DNA of 64,000 nucleotides from Burkholderiales bacterium (GTDB lineage: Bacteria > Pseudomonadota > Gammaproteobacteria > Burkholderiales > Casimicrobiaceae): the NCBI GenBank assembly GCA_025354165.1, contig JANXNI010000095.1, positions 1 to 64,000 of the forward strand, read 5' to 3'. Below are positions 1 through 7,428 of the stretch, one piece after another. The translations under genes and the position numbers were made by a program. The notes under the pieces were generated by a model. The model had not been told where the DNA came from. It saw nothing but the letters and a program-made list of their open reading frames with translations, and did no database searches. Position 1 is the stretch's first letter, and every line of letters starts with the position of its first letter.

Positions 1-855
1 CTCGAAATCGGGCACGGTTGCCTTGCGTGCAAACTTGTTCCACGGGCAGATGAGTTGGCAGTCGTCGCAGCCGTAGATGCGGTTGCCGATGGCTTTGCGG
101 AACTCTACCGGAATAGCGGTTTTTAGTTCAATCGTTAGGTAGCTGATGCATTTGCGTGCGTCGAGGCGGTGCGGGCCTGTGATGGCTTGGGTGGGGCAGA
201 CGTCGATGCAGGCGGTGCAAGTGCCGCAGTGCTCCTTCTGTGGCTCGGGCGGGGCTAGTTTTAGTGAGGTGTAAATGTCGCCGAGGAAGAACATCGAGCC
301 GCGTTCGCGTGAGAGCAGGAGTGTGTGCTTGCCGCGCCAGCCGAGGCCTGCTTTTACTGCGAGAGGAATTTCCATAACGGGCGCAGAGTCGGTGAATACC
401 CGAAATTCGTGTGGTGCGATTTCGTTGTTGATGGCTTCGGCGAAGGCTTGCAGTTTGTTGCGTAAAACCTTGTGATAGTCGCGGCCCAGGGCGTAGCGGG
501 AGACGTAGGCTTGGTTATTCTCGGAGGAGGATTGCGCTAACGCCACGACCCCCTCACTCCAACCCTCTCCCGCGAGGGGAGAGGGGGCCAGCGCAGCGGC
601 GTTGTTCGGCGTGTAATCGAGCGCTACGCAAATCACGCTTCGCGTACCCGGCTGCAATTCATCGGGCTGCCATCTTTTGGAACCGTGGCGGGCCATATAC
701 TCCATCTCGCCATGATGACCGGCCTCAATCCACGCCTGAAACCCCTCTACCTCGCGCTCAAGCGCGATGTCGGCTATCCCCACCGACGAGAAGCCCATGC
801 GCTCGCCGAGTTGCACGATGCGTGCTTCTATCGTTGGTTGAGTGGGGTTTGACAT
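1..855 (-). CDS. queG: Epoxyqueuosine reductase QueG (3' end cut by window)
   Basis: Catalyses the last step of queuosine tRNA-modification synthesis, reducing epoxyqueuosine to queuosine with cobalamin and two 4Fe-4S clusters in the cytoplasm. Translating the minus strand from the ATG at 855 gives 285 open codons running off the window edge, which is why the ORF track omits it. Two ferredoxin-like cysteine motifs are visible, CGTCTACIDVCP and CDDCQLICPWN, as in the family. The start MSNPTQPTIEARIVQ is chosen because it is followed by the expected N-terminal region. The start codon overlaps that of divergent tsaE. About codons 86-105 are translated REP-like DNA (residues PSPLAGEGWSEG), an in-frame insertion in a surface-loop-like position. 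Confidence 0.93.
   Translation of the reverse strand, partial: MSNPTQPTIEARIVQLGERMGFSSVGIADIALEREVEGFQAWIEAGHHGEMEYMARHGSKRWQPDELQPGTRSVICVALDYTPNNAAALAPSPLAGEGWSEGVVALAQSSSENNQAYVSRYALGRDYHKVLRNKLQAFAEAINNEIAPHEFRVFTDSAPVMEIPLAVKAGLGWRGKHTLLLSRERGSMFFLGDIYTSLKLAPPEPQKEHCGTCTACIDVCPTQAITGPHRLDARKCISYLTIELKTAIPVEFRKAIGNRIYGCDDCQLICPWNKFARKATVPDFE
549..587. repeat. REP-like element inside queG
   Basis: The stretch has the C-rich half ccctcactccaaccctctcc followed by an inverted G-rich half (gaggggagaggggg), so it can fold into a hairpin. It resembles the copies near 1311 and 18770-18895. It lies in frame inside queG without breaking the reading frame. Confidence 0.7.
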
Positions 856-1357
856 GAGGGCCATTGTAGAAACGACTGAGTATTTGCCCGACGAAGCGGC
901 AACATTGGCCTTTGCGCAGCGATTTGCGGCATCGGTTGAATCGCCGTGCTCAATCGCGCTTGTCGGTGATCTCGGTGCCGGAAAAACGACCTTCGTGCGC
1001 GGCGTGTTGCGCGCGCTCGGCGTGACCGGTGCGATCAAGAGCCCGACCTATGCGCTTGTGGAAAGCTACGACACGACGAAGGGTGAAGTGCATCATCTCG
1101 ATGCCTATCGCATTGAGAGCGTGGATGACTTTGAAGCGCGCGGTGGGTTTGAGTATTTTGAGTCGCGGTCGATTCGATTTTTGGAATGGCCCGCGCGGTT
1201 GCAAGGCGCTGTTTCGTTTGATTGGGAGTTGAAGTTTGATTTTGAAAATGAGGGGCGGCGAGTGACGATTTCTCGTTGCGAAAATACTGCTGTTGGTGTC
1301 AAAGTTACCCCACCCCCTAACCCTCTACCGCAAGGGGAGCGGGGATCAAACCCATGA
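854..1357 (+). CDS. tsaE: tRNA threonylcarbamoyladenosine biosynthesis ATPase TsaE
   Basis: P-loop ATPase that works with TsaB and TsaD to make the t6A37 modification on tRNAs. The Walker A motif GDLGAGKTT is present, followed by SPTYALVE and the typical HLDAYRI segment, and FLEWP near the C-terminal part. The ORF track starts at GTG 842, but the ATG at 854 gives the usual N-terminus (MRAIVETTEYLPDEAA), 167 residues. The last 18 or so residues (VTPPPNPLPQGERG) are encoded by a REP-like repeat and extend the protein beyond the usual family length. The stop overlaps the amiC start (ATGA), which implies coupling. It is divergent from queG with overlapping start codons. Confidence 0.93.
   Translation: MRAIVETTEYLPDEAATLAFAQRFAASVESPCSIALVGDLGAGKTTFVRGVLRALGVTGAIKSPTYALVESYDTTKGEVHHLDAYRIESVDDFEARGGFEYFESRSIRFLEWPARLQGAVSFDWELKFDFENEGRRVTISRCENTAVGVKVTPPPNPLPQGERGSNP
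1309..1345. repeat. REP-like element at the tsaE/amiC junction
   Basis: The sequence caccccctaaccctctaccg followed by caaggggagcgggg is a copy of the same C-rich/G-rich inverted element found in queG and after dnaB. It encodes the last residues of TsaE, and its G-rich end lies 9 bases before the amiC ATG, where a ribosome-binding site is needed. Confidence 0.7.
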
Positions 1358-2646
1358 ACCGCAGACAGGCTTTGCAAGTTCTGGCTTCGCTCGTGGCCGG
1401 TGGTGCCGCCACCATCGCGCTTGGTGGCCCGAAAATTCTTGCGGTACGCGCATGGCCGGGCAAGTCGTCGACTCGAATCACGATTGAGTCGGACAGCGAA
1501 CTGCGCTTTTTTGTCACGGCGTTATCGAATCCAGATCGAGCGGTCGTTGACTTGTCCGATGTGCAAGCGGATGCAGCGTTTCAAAAGGCGCTGGAAACAC
1601 TCAAGAACGACACGGGCGTACTCGCGCGTGCCCGCATCGGTCAGTTTCGCGCCGACACGGCTCGCCTGGTACTTGAGCTTAAATCACGTTCCGAGACGGC
1701 CGCGTTTGCGCTGCCGCCGGTCGGGCAATATCGTCATCGCTTAGTGATCGATCTCACGCCAGTTGATGCGGATGATCCCATCGCCACTTTTCTCGCCAAA
1801 ATCATCGAGCGCGAAGCGCAACTGGAAAAGGCAGCTGATCTCGCGGCCATCGAAGCCGCCAAACCCGTTCCGCCCATTCTTCCGCCGAAAGTCAATAAGT
1901 TGCCGCCCGTGCTGCCGCCGGTTGCTCAGCGGCCGCCGACCCCGAAGCACGTCAAACCCTTCGTCGTCGTGCTCGACCCCGGCCACGGCGGCGAAGACCC
2001 CGGTGCCATTGGGCCAGCGGGCACGTACGAAAAAGACGTGGTGCTGGCCGTGGCGCACAAGACAAAAGCGCTGCTGGAGCAGGACCCTCGCATCGTCGTA
2101 CTGATGACGCGCGAAGAGGACGTGTTCATCGCCCTCGGTGATCGTGTGCGGAAGGCGCGCGGCGTGAATGCAGATGTCTTCGTATCCATTCACGCCGACG
2201 CATTCACGCGGCCCGATGCGCGCGGCAGCTCCGTGTTTGCGCTGTCGGAGCGTGGTGCCAGCAGCGCTGCGGCGAAGTGGATGGCCGACAAAGAAAATCA
2301 GTCGGATCTGATTGGCGGTGTGCGCCTTGTGGGGCGTGACCCGTCGCTCTCGAAAATGATCCTGGAGATGAGTCAATCGATTACCAATGCAGAATCGATG
2401 AAGCTCGGGCGCGGCATGATCGGCGAGATCAAACCCATCAACACGCTGCACAAGGGCAGCGTCGAGCAGGCGGGTTTTGCAGTGCTTAAGGCGCCGGACA
2501 TTCCGTCGATATTGATCGAGACGGCGTTCATCTCGAACCCCGAGGAAGAAGCGAAGCTGTCGAACCCGGCGCACCAGCAGAAACTCGCTCGCGCTATCCG
2601 CAATGGCGTGCGAAAATTTTTGATGACGCAGCAAGTGCGGGCATGA
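1354..2646 (+). CDS. amiC: N-acetylmuramoyl-L-alanine amidase AmiC (Tat-exported)
   Basis: Periplasmic zinc amidase that cleaves septal peptidoglycan for daughter-cell separation. Residues 1-25 (MNRRQALQVLASLVAGGAA) carry a twin-arginine signal. An AMIN domain follows (about 35-145), then a proline-rich linker (about 170-200) and an Amidase_3 catalytic domain (about 203-425). Visible catalytic-domain motifs are DPGHGGEDPGAIG, SIHADAF and ILIETAFISN, which contain the zinc ligands and the catalytic glutamate. The 430-residue length fits AmiC. It follows tsaE with a 4-bp overlap, the common betaproteobacterial order, and its ribosome-binding site lies in a repeat. Confidence 0.93.
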   Translation: MNRRQALQVLASLVAGGAATIALGGPKILAVRAWPGKSSTRITIESDSELRFFVTALSNPDRAVVDLSDVQADAAFQKALETLKNDTGVLARARIGQFRADTARLVLELKSRSETAAFALPPVGQYRHRLVIDLTPVDADDPIATFLAKIIEREAQLEKAADLAAIEAAKPVPPILPPKVNKLPPVLPPVAQRPPTPKHVKPFVVVLDPGHGGEDPGAIGPAGTYEKDVVLAVAHKTKALLEQDPRIVVLMTREEDVFIALGDRVRKARGVNADVFVSIHADAFTRPDARGSSVFALSERGASSAAAKWMADKENQSDLIGGVRLVGRDPSLSKMILEMSQSITNAESMKLGRGMIGEIKPINTLHKGSVEQAGFAVLKAPDIPSILIETAFISNPEEEAKLSNPAHQQKLARAIRNGVRKFLMTQQVRA

Positions 2647-2820
2647 TCAGCTTTTAGCCGAAAGCATTATTCAAAAGGGGCTAAGGTCAATTTAATGAAG
2701 AAGTCGAGAATTAATTAAATGAAGCGTGAGCCCCGGTGCAATGTCGGTTTCAGTAAAAAGCTGATACATCAAGCGCCACTCGATCGTCGCTTTTTTTTCG
2801 ACATGAAAGCGCGATAACCA

Positions 2821-3738
2821 GTGGCGTCCAGTCTCCTCGCGCTCATCGACGACATTGCTACGCTGCTTGATGATGTTGCGCTGCTTACCAAAGTCGCGGC
2901 GAAAAAAACAGCCGGAGTACTCGGCGATGATTTAGCGCTCAATGCGCAGCAAGTGTCGGGCGTTACCGCCGATCGCGAACTGCCGGTCGTGTGGGCGGTG
3001 TTCAAAGGCTCTGCGGTCAATAAACTGATTCTGGTTCCAACCGCTTTGGTCATCAGCGCGTTTGCGCCGTGGGCGGTGACGCCGCTGTTGATGGTGGGCG
3101 GCGCGTTTCTTTGCTACGAGGGATTCGAAAAGCTGGCGCATAAATTTCTGCACAACAAGAACGAGGACGACACGCAACACGCGGAGCTCGTCGGAGCCCT
3201 GGCAGACGAGAAAATCGATCCCGTTGCCTACGAAAAAGACAAGGTGAAGGGCGCGATACGCACCGACTTCGTGCTTTCGGCCGAGATCATCGCGATCACG
3301 CTGGGCACGGTCACAGCGTCGCCGTTTGTCACGCAGCTCACCGTACTCTCGGGCATCGCCGTCATCATGACCATTGGTGTTTACGGCATCGTCGCGGGCA
3401 TCGTGAAGCTTGACGACGCGGGGCTCTACCTGAGCCGCGCCGTTGGTGAGGGCGGCTATACAAATTTCAAACGCAGCTTCGGTCGCGGCATTTTGGTCGC
3501 AGCCCCGTATTTGATGAAAGCCCTGTCCATTGCAGGAACCATCGCGATGTTCCTGGTCGGCGGCGGCATCCTCACGCACGGCATTCCCGTTGTGCATCAC
3601 TGGATCGAAGGCGTGAGCACGAGTCTGGGCGGCACGGTGGGGGCGGTTGCGCCGACGTTTATTGACGGCGTGTTTGGCGTGCTGGCCGGTGCGGTCGTGT
3701 TGCTCGTGGTCATGTTGCTCAAACGAATTCGCAGGTAA
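2821..3738 (+). CDS. DUF808 family inner-membrane protein (YedI-like)
   Basis: A 305-residue integral membrane protein of the DUF808/YedI family, whose function is not established. The start is GTG (MASSLLALIDDIATLLDDVA). This N-terminal pattern and the following KKTAGVLGDDLALNAQQV are typical of the family. Several hydrophobic segments are visible (about 63-95, 145-190, 225-250 and 270-300). It stands alone: the upstream 174 bases hold no recognisable promoter or hairpin, and a MITE-like repeat begins 4 bases after the stop codon. Confidence 0.85.
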   Translation: MASSLLALIDDIATLLDDVALLTKVAAKKTAGVLGDDLALNAQQVSGVTADRELPVVWAVFKGSAVNKLILVPTALVISAFAPWAVTPLLMVGGAFLCYEGFEKLAHKFLHNKNEDDTQHAELVGALADEKIDPVAYEKDKVKGAIRTDFVLSAEIIAITLGTVTASPFVTQLTVLSGIAVIMTIGVYGIVAGIVKLDDAGLYLSRAVGEGGYTNFKRSFGRGILVAAPYLMKALSIAGTIAMFLVGGGILTHGIPVVHHWIEGVSTSLGGTVGAVAPTFIDGVFGVLAGAVVLLVVMLLKRIRR

Positions 3739-3742
3739 CCCT

Positions 3743-3887
3743 GGGGCACCTCTAAAAATTCATTTGTGGGGCGCATTGTGTCGTCGCGCGGTGCTAGCAA
3801 TCCTCATGTACTAGGGCGCACATTCCGGTTGCTGCGCTCCGGGCTCCTAACACTGCATCCCCACAAATGAATTTTTAGGGATACCCC
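3743..3887 (+). repeat. 145-bp MITE-like repeat, copy 1
   Basis: Both ends carry near-perfect inverted repeats of about 29 bp (cctctaaaaattcatttgtg at the left and its complement at the right, with three mismatches). The same 145-bp unit occurs in inverted orientation at 17134-17278. There is no coding capacity. Internal text includes acattccggttgctgcgctc. This size with terminal inverted repeats fits a miniature non-autonomous element. No parent transposase is seen in the window. Confidence 0.85.
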
Positions 3888-3905
3888 CTGATTTACGGCA
3901 ATTCA

Positions 3906-3922
3906 CTAATCAGTTAAATTAG
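3906..3922. promoter_or_regulatory. Candidate operator upstream of the TetR gene
   Basis: The inverted repeat CTAATcagttaaATTAG lies 4-20 bases before the tetR ATG. TetR-family repressors commonly bind such palindromes at their own promoters, so autoregulation is a reasonable inference. No matching copy is seen at the downstream operon promoter. Confidence 0.3.
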
Positions 3923-3926
3923 CGGG

Positions 3927-4574
3927 ATGTCTCGTGCCAAAGTCATTCCACCGGAACCGCGTTCGCGTGACGCTGATCGTTCGCAGCAAACCATCTTGCT
4001 GGCCGCGCGCGACGAGTTCGCACGCTACGGTCTGGCGGGCGCGCGCGTTGATCGTATCGCCGAGCTGGCTGATGTCAACAAACGGTTGATTTACTACTAC
4101 TTTAAAAGCAAAGACACGCTGTTTCTGGCGGTGCTTGAAGCAGCGTACGCTGATATCCGTGCCGCTGAAAAGGCGCTACATCTGGACGAAATTGACCCCG
4201 TAGAGGCGGTGCGTCAATTGCTATCTTTTACTTGGAACTACTACCTTGAGCATCCCGAGTTCATGTCGCTGCTCAACAGCGAAAACCAGCATAACGCCGC
4301 CCATTTGAAGCAGTCCGTGCGTATTCAGGAAATGAATTCACCGCTCATACAAATGCTCGATATGGTGCTGCTGCGCGGGCGCGAGAAGAAGCTATTCAGG
4401 AACGGGATTGATCCGATGCAGCTCTACATCTCAATCGCCGCCATATGTTATTTCTATCTTTCCAATAACCAGACGCTTTCCACGATCTTTGGGCGAGATT
4501 TGCGCGCACCCAAAGCGATGCAACAGAGACTGTCACACATGACCGAGATGGTGCTTGGCTACGTCATGCACTGA
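3927..4574 (+). CDS. TetR/AcrR family transcriptional regulator
   Basis: A 215-residue repressor-type regulator. The N-terminal helix-turn-helix occupies about residues 20-66 (ILLAARDEFARYGLAGARVD...NKRLIYYYFKSKDTLFLAVL), a strong TetR signature. The remainder is an alpha-helical ligand-binding and dimerisation domain. It lies 150 bases upstream of, and in the same direction as, the seven-gene importer/catabolic operon, so it is the obvious candidate regulator. The ligand cannot be told from sequence. A small palindrome precedes it and a MITE-like repeat lies further upstream. Confidence 0.9.
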   Translation: MSRAKVIPPEPRSRDADRSQQTILLAARDEFARYGLAGARVDRIAELADVNKRLIYYYFKSKDTLFLAVLEAAYADIRAAEKALHLDEIDPVEAVRQLLSFTWNYYLEHPEFMSLLNSENQHNAAHLKQSVRIQEMNSPLIQMLDMVLLRGREKKLFRNGIDPMQLYISIAAICYFYLSNNQTLSTIFGRDLRAPKAMQQRLSHMTEMVLGYVMH

Positions 4575-4630
4575 CGGCATGCGCGCCGGAAACCTTGCCT
4601 AAGGCTTTCCCTAGGTGACATCAACAACAG

Positions 4631-4659
4631 TTGACATACGACATTTCAGTGTCGACAAT
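4631..4659 (+). promoter_or_regulatory. Sigma-70-type promoter of the importer/catabolic operon
   Basis: TTGACA at 4631-4636, a 17-base spacer and GACAAT at 4654-4659 make a near-consensus promoter about 65 bases before the first permease start. The spacer contains the inverted repeat CGACAtttcagTGTCG (4639-4654), well placed to be a repressor site. Confidence 0.6.
4639..4654. promoter_or_regulatory. Candidate TetR operator within the promoter spacer
   Basis: The palindrome CGACA-N6-TGTCG lies between the -35 and -10 elements. Binding there would block RNA polymerase. Assigning it to the neighbouring TetR protein is inference. Confidence 0.35.
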
Positions 4660-4724
4660 TCACCAAATGGTTACATGCGTACCGGCTGCGCGTGGACAGA
4701 TCGCTACGAATAAGGAGGTTTTCG

Positions 4725-5498
4725 ATGTTGCGCAGGCTGCTGCTGTTACCGGCGCTCCGACCTTTTTTGCTGATCATCCTGCTGCTGGTGCTGTGGGATC
4801 TTGCGATCCGCATTTTCAAGATCCCGGCATACCTGATTCCGCGTCCGGAACAGGTCGTGCAGCAGCTTTTCGCCGAATGGCCGCGCCTGCTGACCGAAAG
4901 CTGGAAGACGACACAGGCAACGCTCGGCGGCTTTGCGCTCACCATCCTGATTGGCATTCCACTGGCAATGGTGATCGCGTATTCAAAGCTGGTTGAGTCG
5001 TACGTGTATCCGCTGCTCGTTTTTTCGCAAAGCATTCCGAAGGTTGCCATCGCGCCGTTGTTCGTGGTGTGGTTCGGCTTTGGCATTTTCCCCAAGATCA
5101 TCTCGGCGTTTCTGCTCGGTTTCTTCCCCGTCGTTGTGTCCACCGTCATGGGCTTCAAGTCGGTGGAGCCGGACATGATTGACCTCGCGCGTTCGATGGG
5201 TGCCAGTCGGCTTCAAACGTTCTTCAAATTCAGCTTGCCGCAGGCGTTGCCTGCGATTTTTAGCGGCCTCAAAGTCTCGATCACACTCGCCGTCGTGGGG
5301 GCGGTCGTGGGTGAATTCGTAGGTTCGAACTCCGGCATCGGCTATGTGCTTCAGGTCGCGAACGGCAACTTTGATTTACCGCTGATGTTTGCAGCGCTCG
5401 TCGTTTTGTCCACCATTGGCGTGCTGCTCTTCGTGGCAATTGATCTGATTGAACGTCTGATGATTCCGTGGCATGCGTCACAGCGTCAGGTGTTCTGA
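4725..5498 (+). CDS. ABC transporter permease, NitT/TauT (SsuC-like) family
   Basis: Inner-membrane permease of a three-component importer with the next two genes. The start is the ATG at 4725, 7 bases after a strong ribosome-binding site (taaggagg). The longer ORF from GTG 4692 runs across that site and is unlikely. The protein is 257 residues with about six hydrophobic segments. The EAA-type cytoplasmic loop, ARSMGASRLQTFFKFSLPQALP (about 157-180), is the binding surface for the ATPase. The family includes taurine, alkanesulfonate, nitrate and thiamine-precursor importers, so the substrate is open. Confidence 0.9.
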   Translation: MLRRLLLLPALRPFLLIILLLVLWDLAIRIFKIPAYLIPRPEQVVQQLFAEWPRLLTESWKTTQATLGGFALTILIGIPLAMVIAYSKLVESYVYPLLVFSQSIPKVAIAPLFVVWFGFGIFPKIISAFLLGFFPVVVSTVMGFKSVEPDMIDLARSMGASRLQTFFKFSLPQALPAIFSGLKVSITLAVVGAVVGEFVGSNSGIGYVLQVANGNFDLPLMFAALVVLSTIGVLLFVAIDLIERLMIPWHASQRQVF

Positions 5499-5560
5499 TT
5501 TCTACTGTTCGCATTTCATTACGTTCGACAACCAAACACTGGTAACACAAGGAGGCTCCC

Positions 5561-6565
5561 GTGAAAAAACTGATCCCCAGCCTGATCGCAGGCGCTGTCG
5601 CAGCACTGGCGCTAGTCATTGCACCCGTACATGCGCAACCGAAACCGCAAGAAAAAGTAACGCTGATGCTCAACTGGTACCTTTACAGCGAGCACGCCCC
5701 ATTTTTTCTTGGAAAAGAGCGCGGCTTTTATGCTGAAGAAGGCATTGATCTCGACATTCAGGAAGGACGCGGATCGGCAGTGACGGCCCAAGCCGTGGCA
5801 GCGAAGTCGGCCACGTTTGGCTACATCGACGTCACCACGATGATTAAGGCTGCGGCCAAAGGCGCGCCGCTTAAATCAACAGGCGTGCTATTCCAGCTAA
5901 GCCCGATGTCAGTCATGGGTTTTGCGGAAAAAAACATCAAAACACCGAAGGACATCATCGGCAAAACGGTTGCTACGACGCCGGGCGACTCGATGTCGCA
6001 AATGTGGCCGTTGTTTTTGAAGGTAAACAACATTCAGCCCGACCAGGTGAAGATCGTCTCCGGCGACGGCCAGACGAAGTTGAACGCCGTAATGAGCGGT
6101 CAGGCCGATCTGTTGCTTGGGTACGTGATGGATCAGGCAATCAAGTTGCAGGATGCCACCGGCAAACAGGTGTATCCGATCCGATTCGCGGACTCCGGCA
6201 TCAATCAGATCAGCTCAGGCATCATCGCAAACAAGAGTCTGTTGACTGACAACCCTGACCTCGTCAAACGCTTCATGCGCGCCTCTACTCGCGCTGCCGA
6301 AGCCGCCGAGAAGAGCCCGGAAGCGGCAGTGGATGCCATGCTCAAAGCCAATCCGAAAGCAGGCGTACGCGATACCTTGATAGTGGGCATGAAGCAGAGT
6401 GTCGCGCTGTATCACACGAAAGAAACCGCGAGTCAGCGCCCGTTCCGCGTCAGCATGAAAAACGTCAGTGATTCACTTGATCTGCTCGTGCAATACGGCG
6501 GCATGGATACGGCTACGCGCGGCAAACCTGAGGACTACGTGAGCCTCGACTTCCTGCCTAACTAA
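5561..6565 (+). CDS. ABC transporter substrate-binding protein, NMT1/THI5-like
   Basis: Periplasmic solute receptor of the importer, 334 residues. It starts at GTG 5561 after an aaggaggc ribosome-binding site. A classical signal peptide is visible with a cleavage context ending VHA-Q near residue 25. The NMT1/SsuA-like fold is suggested by LMLNWYLYSEHAPFFLGKER and GFYAEEGIDLDIQEG, the usual start of this domain. Ligands in this family range from sulfonates to pyrimidine precursors. The downstream enzymes suggest a sugar- or polyol-like acid, but this is weak inference. Confidence 0.88.
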   Translation: MKKLIPSLIAGAVAALALVIAPVHAQPKPQEKVTLMLNWYLYSEHAPFFLGKERGFYAEEGIDLDIQEGRGSAVTAQAVAAKSATFGYIDVTTMIKAAAKGAPLKSTGVLFQLSPMSVMGFAEKNIKTPKDIIGKTVATTPGDSMSQMWPLFLKVNNIQPDQVKIVSGDGQTKLNAVMSGQADLLLGYVMDQAIKLQDATGKQVYPIRFADSGINQISSGIIANKSLLTDNPDLVKRFMRASTRAAEAAEKSPEAAVDAMLKANPKAGVRDTLIVGMKQSVALYHTKETASQRPFRVSMKNVSDSLDLLVQYGGMDTATRGKPEDYVSLDFLPN

Positions 6566-6623
6566 TTCCGATAAGTACGTTCTTCGTTAGTGCTATTGCA
6601 TCTCGAACTCGTTCGTTAGTCTC

Positions 6624-7403
6624 ATGCCCAACCAACATCTGATCGAAGCGCGCGGCGTCACCAAGGTTTATCAGACCAAGGACGGTGCCGTCGAGTCGCT
6701 GAAACCGCTTGATTTCTCGATTCGCGAAGGTGAATTCATCTCAGTAGTTGGGCCATCGGGTTGCGGCAAGAGCACGCTGCTGAAAATGGTGGCGGGATTG
6801 TTGCCGGTGACCGCTGGCACGCTCGAACTGGCGGGCAAACCCATTAGCGGCCCGCAACGGGATGTTGGCATCGTGTTTCAAAGCTCGGTGCTGCTGGCAT
6901 GGCGCACGGTGCTCGACAATATTTTGTTGCAGGCTGAAATTCGTCGCATGCCAAAGGCAGAAGCCTTGGCCAAGGCGCGGCAACTCATGTCTATGGCGGG
7001 ACTCGCGGGGTTCGAGGGCAAGTACCCGTGGCAATTGTCGGGTGGCATGCAGCAACGTGCGTCCATTTGTCGTGCGCTGTTGCACAATCCTTCAGTGCTG
7101 CTGATGGATGAGCCGTTCGGCGCACTCGACGCGATGACGCGCGAGACGATGAATCTGGAATTGCAGCGAATCTGGTCAGAATCGAAGAAGACGGTGCTGC
7201 TTATTACGCACAGCATTCCTGAGGCTATCTTTTTGTCGGATCGGGTGATGGTGATGAGTGAGCGCCCCGGCTCAATCGCCGCCATCTACGACATCGATTT
7301 GCTACGTCCACGCACGCTGGACATGATGGGTTCGCCCGCGTTTGCGGTGTTTGCGAAGAAGGTGCGAGCGCATTTTTATTCGCAAGGCACGCTGGATCAC
7401 TAG
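6624..7403 (+). CDS. ABC transporter ATPase, NitT/TauT family
   Basis: Cytoplasmic ATPase of the importer, 259 residues. All nucleotide-binding motifs are present in order: Walker A GPSGCGKST (about 43-51), Q-loop VFQSSVLLAWRT, signature LSGGMQQRASI, Walker B LLMDEPFGALD and the switch histidine in LITHS. It follows the binding protein by 58 bases and precedes the enolase-like gene by 25 bases. Organisation as permease, receptor and ATPase followed by enzymes supports one substrate-specific operon. Confidence 0.92.
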   Translation: MPNQHLIEARGVTKVYQTKDGAVESLKPLDFSIREGEFISVVGPSGCGKSTLLKMVAGLLPVTAGTLELAGKPISGPQRDVGIVFQSSVLLAWRTVLDNILLQAEIRRMPKAEALAKARQLMSMAGLAGFEGKYPWQLSGGMQQRASICRALLHNPSVLLMDEPFGALDAMTRETMNLELQRIWSESKKTVLLITHSIPEAIFLSDRVMVMSERPGSIAAIYDIDLLRPRTLDMMGSPAFAVFAKKVRAHFYSQGTLDH

Positions 7404-7428
7404 ACGCGACGCGTCGCTCAATCTCGCC

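Noticed and set aside
1741-2634. 297-codon minus-strand ORF opposite amiC
   Set aside because: It lies fully inside amiC on the other strand, has an unusual composition rich in Arg/His, and matches no family; a shadow of high-GC coding sequence.
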